The notes under the pieces were generated by a model. It worked only from the letters and a program-made list of their open reading frames with translations. It had not been told where the DNA came from and did no database searches. A program made the translations under genes and the position numbers. Positions 17,780 through 26,549 of a stretch of 64,000 nt of DNA are shown in pieces. Location of the stretch: positions 4,989,039 to 5,053,038 of the forward strand of contig NZ_KB912942.1 of assembly GCF_000383915.1 (NCBI RefSeq), in the 5' to 3' direction. Positions within the stretch are counted from its first letter, which is position 1. Every line of letters starts with the position of its first letter. The DNA is from Amycolatopsis benzoatilytica AK 16/65. GTDB taxonomy: Bacteria; Actinomycetota; Actinomycetes; Mycobacteriales; Pseudonocardiaceae.

Positions 17780-18586
17780 TCAGCCCTGGATCGCCTGGCC
17801 GGGCGACGCCGCGGCGAGGTCTTCCGAAATGGCGGTGGCGGTGGCGAGCAGGCGCGGCACGAGTTCGGTGCGGACTGTCTCCACGGACGTCCGGCTGGCG
17901 TGCGTGGAGATGTTCACCGCGGCCACCGCGCGGCCGGCCCGGTTGCGGATCGGCGCGGCGACCGAACGCAGGCCCTCCTCGAGTTCCTGGTCGACCATCG
18001 CCCAGCCCTGCTTCCGCACGCGCGCCAGTTCGGCCTCCAGCGCGGCCTGGTGGGTGAGCGTACGCGGCGTCAGCCTGTCGAGGTCGGCGATGACGAAATA
18101 CGCCTTCAGCTCGGTCGGGTCCATGTCCGCGAGCAGCACGTGCCCCATCGACGTCGCGTGCGCCGGAAACCGCGTGCCGACGTTGATGCTCACGGTCATG
18201 ATCCGCGAAACCGCGACGCGCGCCACGTACACGATGTCGGTGATCTCCAGAACCGACACCGAGCTCGATTCGTGCACTTCCGCGGACAGCCGCTCCAGGT
18301 GCGGCTGCGCGATCTCGGACAAGCTCAGGCTGGACAGGTAGGCGTAACCGAGTTCCAGCACCCGGGCGGTGAGCGAGAAGTACTTGCCGTCGGTGCGGAC
18401 GTACCCGAGGTCGACGAGCGTCAGCAGGAACCGGCGCGCGGCCGCTCGCGTCAGCCCGGTGACACGCGCAACGTCGCTGAGCGTCCGATGCGGCGCCTCG
18501 GCGCTGAACGCCTTGATCACCGCCAGCCCGCGCTCCAGCGACTGCACGTGATGCGCACCGCGTTCGGCCTGCTCCTCGGATTCCAT
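17780..18586 (-). CDS. pcaR: IclR-family regulator, PcaR/PcaU type
   Basis: 268 residues. The N-terminal winged helix (about 15-75: VQSLERGLAVIKAFSAEA, LTRAAARRFLLTLVDLGYV) is the form shared by PcaR, PcaU and PobR. The C-terminal IclR effector domain follows (GHVLLADMDPTELKAYF, GLRSVAAPIRNRAGRAVAAVN). Such proteins sense beta-ketoadipate or protocatechuate and control pca operons. The gene lies 10 bp after pcaC, on the same strand. A PcaR-like box upstream of pcaI (23888-23902) supports direct control. I infer the effector; only the family and the site are seen. Confidence 0.88.
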   Translation of the reverse strand: MESEEQAERGAHHVQSLERGLAVIKAFSAEAPHRTLSDVARVTGLTRAAARRFLLTLVDLGYVRTDGKYFSLTARVLELGYAYLSSLSLSEIAQPHLERLSAEVHESSSVSVLEITDIVYVARVAVSRIMTVSINVGTRFPAHATSMGHVLLADMDPTELKAYFVIADLDRLTPRTLTHQAALEAELARVRKQGWAMVDQELEEGLRSVAAPIRNRAGRAVAAVNISTHASRTSVETVRTELVPRLLATATAISEDLAAASPGQAIQG

Positions 18587-18596
18587 GCGGCGAACC

Positions 18597-18998
18597 CTAT
18601 CCGGCTGGGGGCTGGGCGGTGGGTTCTCCCAGCTCGGCGAGCACCCGCTGGGCGATGCCGATCGCGGTGTTCGCCGCCGGCACTCCCGCGTAGACGCCGG
18701 TGTGCAGCAGAACCTCGCGGATCTCCTCCGCGGTGAGGCCGTTGCGCACTGCCGCGCGGACGTGCATCGCCAGCTCGTCGTGGCAGTGCAGTGCGGTGAG
18801 CGCGGCCAGCGTGATGCAGCTGCGGGTCCGCCGGTCGAGCCCGTCGCGCGTCCACACCGAGCCCCAGGCCGCCTCGGTGATGTACTCCTGGAACGGCTTG
18901 CTGAACTCGGTGGTCCGCGCGACCGCCCGGTCCACGTGCTCGTCCCCGAGCACCTCGCGGCGCACCCGCATGCCCGCGTCGTAGCGGTCTCCGGTCAT
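18597..18998 (-). CDS. pcaC: 4-carboxymuconolactone decarboxylase
   Basis: 133 residues, the standard PcaC length. The core motifs GLDRRTRSCITLAALTAL and HCHDELAMHVRAAVRNGLT, then VLLHTGVYAGVPAANTAI, are characteristic. It converts 4-carboxymuconolactone to beta-ketoadipate enol-lactone with loss of CO2. The ATG at 18998 overlaps the pcaD stop (ATGA), so it is coupled to the next enzyme of the pathway. In many actinomycetes PcaC and PcaD are fused as PcaL; here they are separate. Confidence 0.95.
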   Translation of the reverse strand: MTGDRYDAGMRVRREVLGDEHVDRAVARTTEFSKPFQEYITEAAWGSVWTRDGLDRRTRSCITLAALTALHCHDELAMHVRAAVRNGLTAEEIREVLLHTGVYAGVPAANTAIGIAQRVLAELGEPTAQPPAG

Positions 18999-19774
18999 CG
19001 CTGCCCTTCGATCTGCCCGAGGATCAGCCGGGTGAACTCGCCCGGCTGCTCGAAGTTGCCCAGATGCGCGGCGGACTCGACGATCTCCAGCCGTGCGCCG
19101 GGAATGCCGGCCGCGATGACCTTGCCGTGGGTTTCGGCGGGCGTCGACGGGTCTTCCGCGCCGGCGATCACCAGCGTCGGCACCGAGATCTTCGGCAGGT
19201 CTCCGGTGAGGTCCATCCGCTCGATCGCGCCGCAGCACTCGGCGTACCCCTCGTCCGACTGGGCTCCGACCATTTCGCGCAGATAGCCGGCCTGGTCCGG
19301 ATGTGCCTGCGCGTAGCCCGGCGTGACCCAGCGCCCGACGCTCGCCTCCGCGACCGCCTCGGTGCCCTCGGCCCGGACTGTGCGCGCCCGGTCGGCCCAC
19401 ATCTGCGCTGGGCCGAGCAGCGCCGACGTGCAGCACAGCGTGAGGCTCGCCAGCCGATCGCCGGCGTGCACGCCGAGCCACATGCCCGTCATCCCGCCCA
19501 GCGACAGGCCGACGAAGTGCGCCCGCTCGATGCCGAGCTCGTCGAGCAGCGCAAGCACATCGCCGCCGAGATCGGACTGGTCGTACGGCCCGGCAGGGGC
19601 CGGTGACGCGCCGTGGCCGCGCGTGTCGTACCGGACCACGCGGAAGCCGCGTTCGGTCAGCGGCGCGACCTGCGGCTCCCACATCCGGTGGTCGGCTCCG
19701 AGCGAGTTCGACATCACCACTACCGGACCCGTCTCCGGGCCTTCGACGACCCGGTGCACCCGGACGCTGTTCAC
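18995..19774 (-). CDS. pcaD: 3-oxoadipate enol-lactonase
   Basis: 259 residues from a GTG at 19774 with GGAGG upstream. It is an alpha/beta hydrolase with oxyanion-side SNSLGADHRMW, the nucleophile elbow GLSLGGMTG (serine near residue 93) and a catalytic histidine in SAAHLGNFEQP. It opens beta-ketoadipate enol-lactone to beta-ketoadipate. It lies 39 bp after pcaG and overlaps pcaC by four bases. The position where pcaB is often found, between pcaG and pcaD, is empty here. Confidence 0.95.
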   Translation of the reverse strand: MNSVRVHRVVEGPETGPVVVMSNSLGADHRMWEPQVAPLTERGFRVVRYDTRGHGASPAPAGPYDQSDLGGDVLALLDELGIERAHFVGLSLGGMTGMWLGVHAGDRLASLTLCCTSALLGPAQMWADRARTVRAEGTEAVAEASVGRWVTPGYAQAHPDQAGYLREMVGAQSDEGYAECCGAIERMDLTGDLPKISVPTLVIAGAEDPSTPAETHGKVIAAGIPGARLEIVESAAHLGNFEQPGEFTRLILGQIEGQR

Positions 19775-19813
19775 GCTTGAACCTCCACAGTGGACTCCTG
19801 AGACCTCGGCCGG

Positions 19814-20365
19814 TCAGACCGCGAAGAAAACCGTCTCGCCTTCGCCCTGCAATCGCACGTCGAACCGGTAGCCGTCGCCGTCTTTCCGCGCCAGCAAGGT
19901 TTCCCGCCGATCCGCGGGAACGCTCGCCAGGACGGCGTCGCCCGCGTTGTCCTGATCCGCGAAGTAGATGCGGGTGACGACCCGGTTCAGCAACCCGCGG
20001 GCGAACACCGACACGTCGATGTGCCGGGCCTGCGGGGTCCCGGAGGCGTCCGGCACCGGCCCCGGCAGCAGGGTCAGGATCCGGTACTGGCCTTGGTCGT
20101 CGGTCGGGCATCGGCCGAAGGCCCGGAACGGGGCCGCCGGCTTGCCGCGCGGGTCGTCCGGGTGGTCGAAGCCGCCGGACGGGTCGGCCTGCCAGGTCTC
20201 GATCATCGCGTCCGGCACCGGGTTCCCGGCGCCGTCGTAGACGACGCCGCGGATCCAGATCGCCCCTTCGGTGCCTTCCGGGACCACGAACGGGCCGTCG
20301 TCCCACGGCAGCCCGATGGACAGGTACGGCCCGACCGTCTGCGAGGGCGTGCTTTCGAGACTCAC
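19814..20365 (-). CDS. pcaG: Protocatechuate 3,4-dioxygenase alpha subunit
   Basis: 183 residues from a GTG at 20365 that overlaps the pcaH stop as GTGA. It shows the intradiol dioxygenase fold: SQTVGPYLSIGLPW, VPDAMIETWQADPSGGFDH and RHIDVSVFARGLLNRVVTRIYF. The alpha subunit lacks the full iron-binding set and completes the active site with PcaH. Together they cleave protocatechuate to 3-carboxy-cis,cis-muconate. Confidence 0.95.
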   Translation of the reverse strand: MSLESTPSQTVGPYLSIGLPWDDGPFVVPEGTEGAIWIRGVVYDGAGNPVPDAMIETWQADPSGGFDHPDDPRGKPAAPFRAFGRCPTDDQGQYRILTLLPGPVPDASGTPQARHIDVSVFARGLLNRVVTRIYFADQDNAGDAVLASVPADRRETLLARKDGDGYRFDVRLQGEGETVFFAV

Positions 20366-21084
20366 TCGTCTTCCTCCTCGTCCTCGAACACCGACTGGTC
20401 GCGCCCGCGCACCACGATGTCGAACTGGAACGCCAGCGCCCATTCCTCTTCGGTGCGCTCGAGGTCGAACCGGGAGATCATCCGCTGCCGGGCCTTCTCG
20501 TCCGGAACCGCGTTGAAGATCGGGTCCTGGGAGAACAGCGGATCGTCCGGGAAGTACATCTGCGTGACCAGCCGCTGGGTGAACGCCGAGCCGAACACGG
20601 AGAAGTGGATGTGCGCCGGGCGCCACGCGTTGTCGTGGTTCTTCCACGGGTACGCGCCGGGCTTGATCGTGGTGAACTGGTAGCGCCCGTCGCGGTCGGT
20701 GAGAGTGCGGCCGAGCCCGTCGAAGTTCGGGTCGAGCGGCGAGGGCCAGCGGTCGCCGGTGTGCCGGTAGCGGCCGCCGGCGTTGGCCTGCCAGATCTCG
20801 ACGAGCGAGTCGCGGATCGGCCGTCCGTCTCCGTCGAGGAGCCGGCCGGTGACGATGATCCGCTGTCCCTGCGGTTCGCCCGCGTGCTGGCGGGTGAGAT
20901 CGTTGTCGAGCTCGCCGATCCGGCCAGGGCCCAGCAGCGGCCCGGTGACCTCGGTGAGCATCTGCGGCAGCAGGACCAACGGCTGCTTCGGATGCCGCAG
21001 CGCGGTGGAACGGTATTGCGGACTGTCCAGCGCCGGATGCGTGCCTTCCGGGTCGGGCCGGTATCGCGGCAGAGGTGTCGTCAC
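20362..21084 (-). CDS. pcaH: Protocatechuate 3,4-dioxygenase beta subunit
   Basis: 240 residues from a GTG at 21084 with GAGGAGGAG upstream. The four iron ligands are visible: tyrosines in GRYRHTGD and PGAYPW, and the two histidines in RPAHIHF. The N-terminal PcaH extension (ALDSPQYRSTALRHPKQPL) is also typical. It binds Fe(III) and performs the ring cleavage with PcaG. It is the fourth gene of pcaIJFHGDC, 11 bp after pcaF. The unusually acidic end (FEDEEEDE) has no known meaning. Confidence 0.96.
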   Translation of the reverse strand: MTTPLPRYRPDPEGTHPALDSPQYRSTALRHPKQPLVLLPQMLTEVTGPLLGPGRIGELDNDLTRQHAGEPQGQRIIVTGRLLDGDGRPIRDSLVEIWQANAGGRYRHTGDRWPSPLDPNFDGLGRTLTDRDGRYQFTTIKPGAYPWKNHDNAWRPAHIHFSVFGSAFTQRLVTQMYFPDDPLFSQDPIFNAVPDEKARQRMISRFDLERTEEEWALAFQFDIVVRGRDQSVFEDEEEDE

Positions 21085-21095
21085 GGTGCTCCTCC

Positions 21096-22277
21096 TCAGC
21101 GGTTCTCGAGCACGACGGCCAGGCCCTGGCCGACGCCGATGCAGATGGCGGCGAGCCCCCAGCGCGCCCCGGTGCGGCGCAACTGGTGCGCGACCGCGCC
21201 GATGATCCGGCCGCCGGACGCGCCGAGCGGGTGGCCGATCGCGATGGCGCCGCCGTTCACGTTCACGATCTCCGGATCCAGCTTGGACCATTCTTTCAGG
21301 CACGCCAGCGACTGCGCGGCGAACGCCTCGTTCAGCTCCACCACGGCGAGGTCGTCCCAGCCGATTCCGGCCCGCTCGATCGCGATCTCCGCGGCGCGCA
21401 CCGGCCCGATGCCGAACACGTCGGGATCGACTCCGGCCGCGCCCCGTCCGGCGATGCGGGCGAGCGGCGTCTTGCCCAGCCGTTCGGCCGCGGCCTCGTC
21501 GCCGAGCAGCAGCGCCGAGGCACCGTCGTTCAGCGGAGACGCGTTGCCGGCCGTCACGGTGCCGTTTTCCTTGCGGAACACCGTCTTCAGCTTCGCCAGC
21601 TTCTCGGCCGTGGAGTCCGGCCGGATGCCCTCGTCCCGGGTCAGCTCGACGCCCTCGACCGGCACCACGTGGTCGTCGTAGAAGCCCTCGTCCCACGCCC
21701 GGGCGGCGTTCGCGTGGCTGCGCGCGGCGAACGCGTCCTGTTCCTCCCGGCTGATGCCGTAGCGTTCGGCGAGCAATTCGGTGGACTCGCCGAGGGAAAC
21801 CGTCCAGTGCGACGGCATCGCCGGGTTGACCATCCGCCAGCCGAGCGCGGTGTTGTACAGCGTCTGGTTTCCGGCCGGGAACGCCTTGTCCGGCTTGGGC
21901 ATCACCAGCGGCGAGCGGCTCATCGACTCCACGCCGCCGGCGACGACCAGCGACGCGTCGCCGACCTGGATGGCCCGGCTGGCCTGCACAGTCGCCTCGA
22001 CGCCAGACCCGCACAGCCGGTTGACCGTCGCCCCGGGAACCGACGTCGGCCAGCCCGCGAGCAGTGCGGCCATGCGCGCCACATTGCGGTTGTCCTCCCC
22101 CGCGCCGTTGGCGTCGCCGAGCAGCACCTCGTCCACAGTGGACGGATCGAGCCCGTTGCGCTCGGCCAGCGCGCGCAGGACGCCCGCGGCGAGGTCGTCG
22201 GGGCGCACTCCGGACAGGGCGCCGCCGTAGCGCCCGAAGGGGGTGCGGATCGCGTCGAGTACGTAAGCGTCGCTCAT
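21096..22277 (-). CDS. pcaF: Beta-ketoadipyl-CoA thiolase
   Basis: 393 residues from ATG 22277, overlapping the pcaJ stop (ATGA). Thiolase motifs are complete: the acyl-accepting cysteine in NRLCGSGVEA (near residue 90), NEAFAAQ, the histidine in GGAIAIGHPLGASG and the second cysteine in AICIGVGQG. It splits beta-ketoadipyl-CoA into succinyl-CoA and acetyl-CoA, the last step of the pathway. Context selects PcaF over other thiolases. Confidence 0.94.
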   Translation of the reverse strand: MSDAYVLDAIRTPFGRYGGALSGVRPDDLAAGVLRALAERNGLDPSTVDEVLLGDANGAGEDNRNVARMAALLAGWPTSVPGATVNRLCGSGVEATVQASRAIQVGDASLVVAGGVESMSRSPLVMPKPDKAFPAGNQTLYNTALGWRMVNPAMPSHWTVSLGESTELLAERYGISREEQDAFAARSHANAARAWDEGFYDDHVVPVEGVELTRDEGIRPDSTAEKLAKLKTVFRKENGTVTAGNASPLNDGASALLLGDEAAAERLGKTPLARIAGRGAAGVDPDVFGIGPVRAAEIAIERAGIGWDDLAVVELNEAFAAQSLACLKEWSKLDPEIVNVNGGAIAIGHPLGASGGRIIGAVAHQLRRTGARWGLAAICIGVGQGLAVVLENR

Positions 22278-23029
22278 TCGCCGGCCTTCTTCAGTTCGCG
22301 GAGCAGGGTCAGTTCGCGTTCGGTGGGTGCGGGGGTGGTCTTGAGGTCCGCGGCCGCCTTCAGTGTCCACCCGGTGGCTGCCACCGCTTGCTCCAGCTCG
22401 ACCCCCGGGTGCAGTTCGGTGAGCGTCAGCTCGGCGGTCTCCGGGTCGGGCCGCATCAGGCCGAGGTCGGTGACCACCAGCGTAGGCCCGGCGCCGCGCA
22501 GGCCGAGCCGTTCCCGGTCGCCCCGGCCGGAGCCATGGCCGAACGAGGTGATGAAATCGACCTTGTCCACGAACGTCCGCTTGCTCTGCCGCAGGACGAC
22601 GAAGACTTCCTTGCAGGACGCCGCGATCTCGGGCGCGCCGCCCGCGCCGGGCAGCCGCACCTTCGGATCGTGGTAGTCGGCGCCGATCACCGTGGTGTTG
22701 ATGTTGCCGAACTTGTCCAGCTGAGCCGCGCCGAGGAAGCCGACGTCGATCCGGCCGGGCTGGAGCCAGTAGTTGAACACCTCGGGCACGCTGATCACCG
22801 CGTCCGCCGTGTCGGCCAGCTCGCCGTCGCCGATCGACAGCGGCAGCCGGCTCGGCTTCGCGCCGAGACAGCCCGATTCGTAGATCAGCGTGAGGTTCGG
22901 CGCGTGCGTGCGCCGGGCCAGGTTCGCCGCGGTGCTGGGCAGCCCGATCCCGACGAAGCAGGACATCCCTTCGCCGAGCGCACGGGCCGCGGCGATGCTC
23001 ATCATCTCGTCGGCGGTGTACTCGCTCAT
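22274..23029 (-). CDS. pcaJ: 3-oxoadipate CoA-transferase beta subunit
   Basis: 251 residues from ATG 23029, overlapping pcaI by four bases. It is a class I CoA-transferase beta subunit. The glutamate in LTLIYESGCLG is the probable catalytic residue, and GAAQLDKFGNINTT is the usual family stretch. With PcaI it moves CoA from succinyl-CoA to beta-ketoadipate. The subunits resemble the IpdAB/glutaconate-type branch, so the pca assignment leans on the operon. Confidence 0.88.
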   Translation of the reverse strand: MSEYTADEMMSIAAARALGEGMSCFVGIGLPSTAANLARRTHAPNLTLIYESGCLGAKPSRLPLSIGDGELADTADAVISVPEVFNYWLQPGRIDVGFLGAAQLDKFGNINTTVIGADYHDPKVRLPGAGGAPEIAASCKEVFVVLRQSKRTFVDKVDFITSFGHGSGRGDRERLGLRGAGPTLVVTDLGLMRPDPETAELTLTELHPGVELEQAVAATGWTLKAAADLKTTPAPTERELTLLRELKKAGE

Positions 23030-23835
23030 GCCGTCACCCCGGTCAGCTCGTCCAGCCACTTGGCGAACTCCGCGCGATCCCGCCCGATCGCGTCCCATGC
23101 CTGATAAGCCGCGTTGTCTCGTTCGTAGTACCCGGCGGCGTACGACGGCGCCGCCCCGCGCGGAACCTCGGCGACCGCGGTGACCGCCCAGGACGGCAGG
23201 ACCAGCGCTCCCGGCCGGGGTTCCAGCTCGTCGACGACCTCTTCCACGGTGACCAGCGACCGCTTCGCCGCGAGCACCGCTTCCTTCTGCACGCCCGCGA
23301 TGCCCCACAGCTGCACGTTGCCCGCCCGGTCGGCCCGCTGCGCGTGCACGATCGTGACGTCCGGGTTCAGCGCGGGCACCGCGGTGAGCTGCTCGCCGGT
23401 GAACGGGCAGGTGATCGGCTTGATCGTGTCCGTCTGCGCGGGAAGGTCGGTGCCGGTGTACCCGCGCAGCACGGCGAACGGCAGCCCGGAAGCGCCTGCC
23501 ACGTAGCGGTTCGCCATGCCGGCGTGGCTGTGCTCCTCGATCTCCAGCGGCACCGGCCACCCCTGCTGGACCGCGTCGCGGAACCGGTGCAGCGAGCCGA
23601 CGCCCGGGTTGCCGCCCCAGGAGAAGATCAGCTTGCTCGCGCAGCCCGCGCCGATGAGCTGGTCGTAGACGATGTCCGGAGTCATCCGCACGAGAGTGAG
23701 ACCCCGTCGGCCTTGACGGATGATCTCGTGGCCGGCCGCGACCGGGATGAGGTGCGTGAAGCCCTCGAGAGCGACCGTGTCCCCGTCGTGCACCAGCTCG
23801 GCGACCGCCTCGCCGAGCGACAGCACCCTTGCCAT
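23026..23835 (-). CDS. pcaI: 3-oxoadipate CoA-transferase alpha subunit
   Basis: 269 residues from ATG 23835. A GTG sits one codon earlier, but AAAGG is six bases from the ATG and only three from the GTG. Family motifs are VALEGFTHLIPVAAGHEI, FSWGGNPGVGSL and EEHSHAGMANRYVAGASGLPF. It is the first gene of pcaIJFHGDC, all with overlaps or very short gaps. Two dyads 50-90 bp upstream match PcaR-type operators. Sequence alone would not separate it from IpdA-like CoA-transferases; the operon decides. Confidence 0.88.
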   Translation of the reverse strand: MARVLSLGEAVAELVHDGDTVALEGFTHLIPVAAGHEIIRQGRRGLTLVRMTPDIVYDQLIGAGCASKLIFSWGGNPGVGSLHRFRDAVQQGWPVPLEIEEHSHAGMANRYVAGASGLPFAVLRGYTGTDLPAQTDTIKPITCPFTGEQLTAVPALNPDVTIVHAQRADRAGNVQLWGIAGVQKEAVLAAKRSLVTVEEVVDELEPRPGALVLPSWAVTAVAEVPRGAAPSYAAGYYERDNAAYQAWDAIGRDRAEFAKWLDELTGVTA

Positions 23836-23887
23836 CACGAGCCTTTCCGTCTGGATCTTCCTGCTTCTGCCAGTTCCGCGTTATGGT

Positions 23888-23921
23888 GTTCGCATCGCGC
23901 ACACTCGTTCTGCATTCGAAC
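23888..23921. promoter_or_regulatory. PcaR-type operator pair upstream of pcaI
   Basis: GTTCGCATCGCGCAC (23888-23902) matches both 5-base ends of the known PcaR/PcaU box GTTCGATAATCGCAC. GTTCTGCATTCGAAC (23907-23921) is a GTTC/GAAC dyad. The two centres are 19 bp apart, about two helical turns, on one face of the DNA. Binding by the IclR protein at 17780-18586 is inferred. Confidence 0.65.
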
Positions 23922-24345
23922 ATAGCATGGATCGGCGGCCCGGGCGAGAGGTCAGCCGAAGGAAGCGAGGGACAGCGGGACCGAGCGGAAGAATCGGGCG
24001 GCTCAGCCGAGAGCCGGACGGAAGCTGTCGCAGCACAATGCGTCTTCAATCGAAAAACGGAGCGCGATGCTTTGGCTGCGCCGCGATAACCGTTTCAGGA
24101 CAACAAGTCTGACCCGAAAAGCCGAACCGGGACGATCGCACGGCCGCGCGATCGCGACGCGGCGGCGGTCCGGTCCGGAACGGCGACGGCCGAGCGGTTT
24201 TCGCTGCGCAGTACCGCGATGCGGAAAACAGTCAGCGGCGGCGACGGCTGCCGTCGAGCACGGGGAATACGGTCCCCGCAGCTCAGGCGGCTATCTGCGG
24301 CGCGAACCTCGCTCTGCCGACGTCCGGGGCATTAGGCTGCTCGGC
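23922..24345. other. Non-coding part of the divergent pcaI / dehydrogenase gap
   Basis: About 420 bp. No supported gene. It must carry the promoter of the hydroxyacid dehydrogenase gene at 24346. I see no strong dyad or -35/-10 pair, only scattered short inverted repeats. Confidence 0.4.
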
Positions 24346-25293
24346 ATGCCCAAGATCGCTGTCACCCGCTGGATCCCAGCCGAGGCCGCACAGGTTCTCG
24401 CCGAGGCAGGCGACGTCGAGATCTCCCCGGAGGACCGGCCGCTCACGCCCGAGGAACTACGGAAATTCGTGGCCGGCTCGTCCGCGGTGGTGTCGATGCT
24501 GCACGACCGGATCGACGGCTCGGTGGCGGAAGCGGCCGGGCCCGGGCTGAAGGTCGTCGCGAACGTCGCCGTGGGCTACGACAACGTGGACGTCGGCGCA
24601 CTCGCCGAACGCGGCGTGGTCGTCACCAACACCCCGGGCGTGCTCACCGAAGCGACGGCGGACCTCACGTTCGGGCTGCTGCTGTCCGTTTCGCGGCGGC
24701 TCGGCGAAGGCGAACGCCTGCTGCGCGCCCGGAAGCCGTGGTCGTTCCATCTCGGATTCCTGCGCGGGTCCGGGTTGCAGGGCAAGACGCTGGGCATCGT
24801 CGGGCTCGGGCAGATCGGCCGCGCGGTGGCGGGCCGGGCCGCGGCGTTCGGGATGCGGGTCGTCTACTCGGGACGGTCCGCGAAGCCCGATTTCGACGGC
24901 GAGTTCGTGTCCTTCGAAGAGCTGCTGCACCGGTCGGACTTCGTGTCGCTGCACTGCCCGCTCACGCCGCAGACGCGACATCTCGTCGACGCGGCCGCGT
25001 TGCGGGCGATGAAGCCGAGCGCGTACCTGGTGAACATGACGCGCGGCCCGGTCGTCGACGAGGCGGCGCTGGCGGACGCACTCGAAGCCGGCGAGATCGC
25101 CGGTGCGGCGCTGGACGTGTTCGAGAAGGAACCGGATGTGCAGCCGCGGCTGCTGGATCGCGACGACGTGGTGCTGACGCCGCACCTCGGTTCGGCGACG
25201 GTGGAAACGCGGACCGCGATGGCGGTGCTGGCCGCGCGGAACGTCGTCTCGGTGCTCGCCGGCGCCGAGCCGCTGACGGAGGCGGGCCGATGA
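24346..25293 (+). CDS. D-2-hydroxyacid dehydrogenase (glyoxylate/hydroxypyruvate reductase type)
   Basis: 315 residues from ATG 24346. The NAD-binding motif is GIVGLGQIGRAVAGRA. The catalytic triad is visible: arginine in VNMTRGPVVDE, glutamate in VFEKEPDV and histidine in LTPHLGSAT. The gene overlaps the glycerate kinase gene by four bases (ATGA). That pairing suggests reduction of hydroxypyruvate or tartronate semialdehyde to D-glycerate, which the kinase then phosphorylates. Other 2-oxoacids (gluconate ketoreductase type) are possible. A longer reading upstream has no ribosome site. Confidence 0.88.
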   Translation: MPKIAVTRWIPAEAAQVLAEAGDVEISPEDRPLTPEELRKFVAGSSAVVSMLHDRIDGSVAEAAGPGLKVVANVAVGYDNVDVGALAERGVVVTNTPGVLTEATADLTFGLLLSVSRRLGEGERLLRARKPWSFHLGFLRGSGLQGKTLGIVGLGQIGRAVAGRAAAFGMRVVYSGRSAKPDFDGEFVSFEELLHRSDFVSLHCPLTPQTRHLVDAAALRAMKPSAYLVNMTRGPVVDEAALADALEAGEIAGAALDVFEKEPDVQPRLLDRDDVVLTPHLGSATVETRTAMAVLAARNVVSVLAGAEPLTEAGR

Positions 25294-26417
25294 CCCGGGT
25301 CGTGATCGCGCCGGACAAGTTCAAGGGGAGCTTGACCGCGGTCGAGGTAACCGAAGCGATCGCGCAAGGCGTGCGCGACGTCGTGCCGGATGCCGAGATC
25401 GCCGCGTGCCCGGTCGCGGACGGCGGCGAGGGAACGCTCGAAGTCCTGGAGAACGCCGGCGGTTCGGTGGTGCGCAAGACAGTGCGCGGCCCGCTCGGCG
25501 ATCCGGTCGACGCGCGCTACGTGCTGCTCGACGGCACGGCGTACATCGAGTCGGCGCGCGCGTGCGGGATCGAGTTCGTGACGCCGAGTCCGGAAGTCGC
25601 GCTGACCGCGCACACCTGGGGCGTCGGCGAGTTGCTGAACGATGCCCTGGCCCGAGGCGCGCGGCGGCTCGTGCTGACCGTCGGCGGCACTGCCAGCACC
25701 GACGGCGGCGCCGGAATGCTCGCCGCGATGGGGGCTGCGGTCGTCGATTCGGCAGGCGGACCCGTGGGCCTGGGCGGCGGTGCCCTGGCGCGCGTCGCGA
25801 ATGTCGACTTGGCCCCGGCGCGCGAACGCCTCGGCGCGGTTCCGGTGGCAGTCGCGACGGACGTGACCAACCCGCTGCTCGGCACGAACGGCGCGGCTGC
25901 TGTCTTCGGCCCGCAGAAGGGCGCACGCCCGGCTGACGTGCAAACCCTGGACGACGCGTTGTCGCAGTGGGCCAAAGCGCTCGTCCAGGCGGGCGCGCCG
26001 GACGCTTCCGACCTTCCGGGGGCCGGAGCGGGCGGCGGTGTCGCCGCGGGCGCGATCGCCGGGCTGGGCGCGACCGTCGAGTCCGGCTTCGACCTGATCG
26101 CGGCGCTGGTCGGGGTAGACACCGCCTTGCGCGGAGCGGACCTCGTGATCACCGGAGAGGGTTCGCTGGACGAGCAGTCGCTGGCCGGCAAAGCCCCGGC
26201 GGGCATCGCGGCGCGAGCCGGGCAGGCTGGCGTCCCGCTGCTGGTACTGGCCGGCCGGATCCAGCTGGACACGGCCGCACTGGCCGGACTGGGCGTGGTC
26301 GGCAGCAGCGCGCTCATCGACCACGCACCGTCACTGGACTACGCCCGGGCGCACGCCGCGGAACTGCTGCGCGAACGGACGGCAGCGCTGGTCCGGGAGT
26401 GGCTGCAATCGAGGTGA
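25290..26417 (+). CDS. Glycerate kinase, GlxK/GarK family
   Basis: 375 residues. It begins MTRVVIAPDKFKGSLTAVEV, the hallmark N-terminus of class II glycerate kinases. It continues with CPVADGGEGTLEVL, GGTASTDGGAGMLAAMG, ATDVTNPLLGTNGAA and ITGEGSLDEQSLAGKAP. It phosphorylates D-glycerate, usually to 2-phosphoglycerate in this family. Translation is coupled to the dehydrogenase by ATGA. Together they feed glyoxylate-derived carbon into glycolysis. A hairpin terminator follows 43 bp downstream. Confidence 0.93.
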   Translation: MTRVVIAPDKFKGSLTAVEVTEAIAQGVRDVVPDAEIAACPVADGGEGTLEVLENAGGSVVRKTVRGPLGDPVDARYVLLDGTAYIESARACGIEFVTPSPEVALTAHTWGVGELLNDALARGARRLVLTVGGTASTDGGAGMLAAMGAAVVDSAGGPVGLGGGALARVANVDLAPARERLGAVPVAVATDVTNPLLGTNGAAAVFGPQKGARPADVQTLDDALSQWAKALVQAGAPDASDLPGAGAGGGVAAGAIAGLGATVESGFDLIAALVGVDTALRGADLVITGEGSLDEQSLAGKAPAGIAARAGQAGVPLLVLAGRIQLDTAALAGLGVVGSSALIDHAPSLDYARAHAAELLRERTAALVREWLQSR

Positions 26418-26460
26418 CGCCGCCTCCGCCGCTGGAGAGCTAGCTGCGGCAACTCGCGCA

Positions 26461-26500
26461 GATGGCCTGCCGGCCGGGTGACTCGGTGCGGCAGGCCATC
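26461..26500. terminator. Hairpin terminator between convergent genes
   Basis: GATGGCCTGCCG (26461-26472) pairs perfectly over 12 bp with CGGCAGGCCATC (26489-26500) around a 16-base loop. It lies between the glycerate kinase and the HesB-like gene, which converge. No T-tract. Confidence 0.8.
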
Positions 26501-26549
26501 AACTCACATCGCGCGCGGACTAGAAGGGCTCTACAGAGGCCATGGACGC

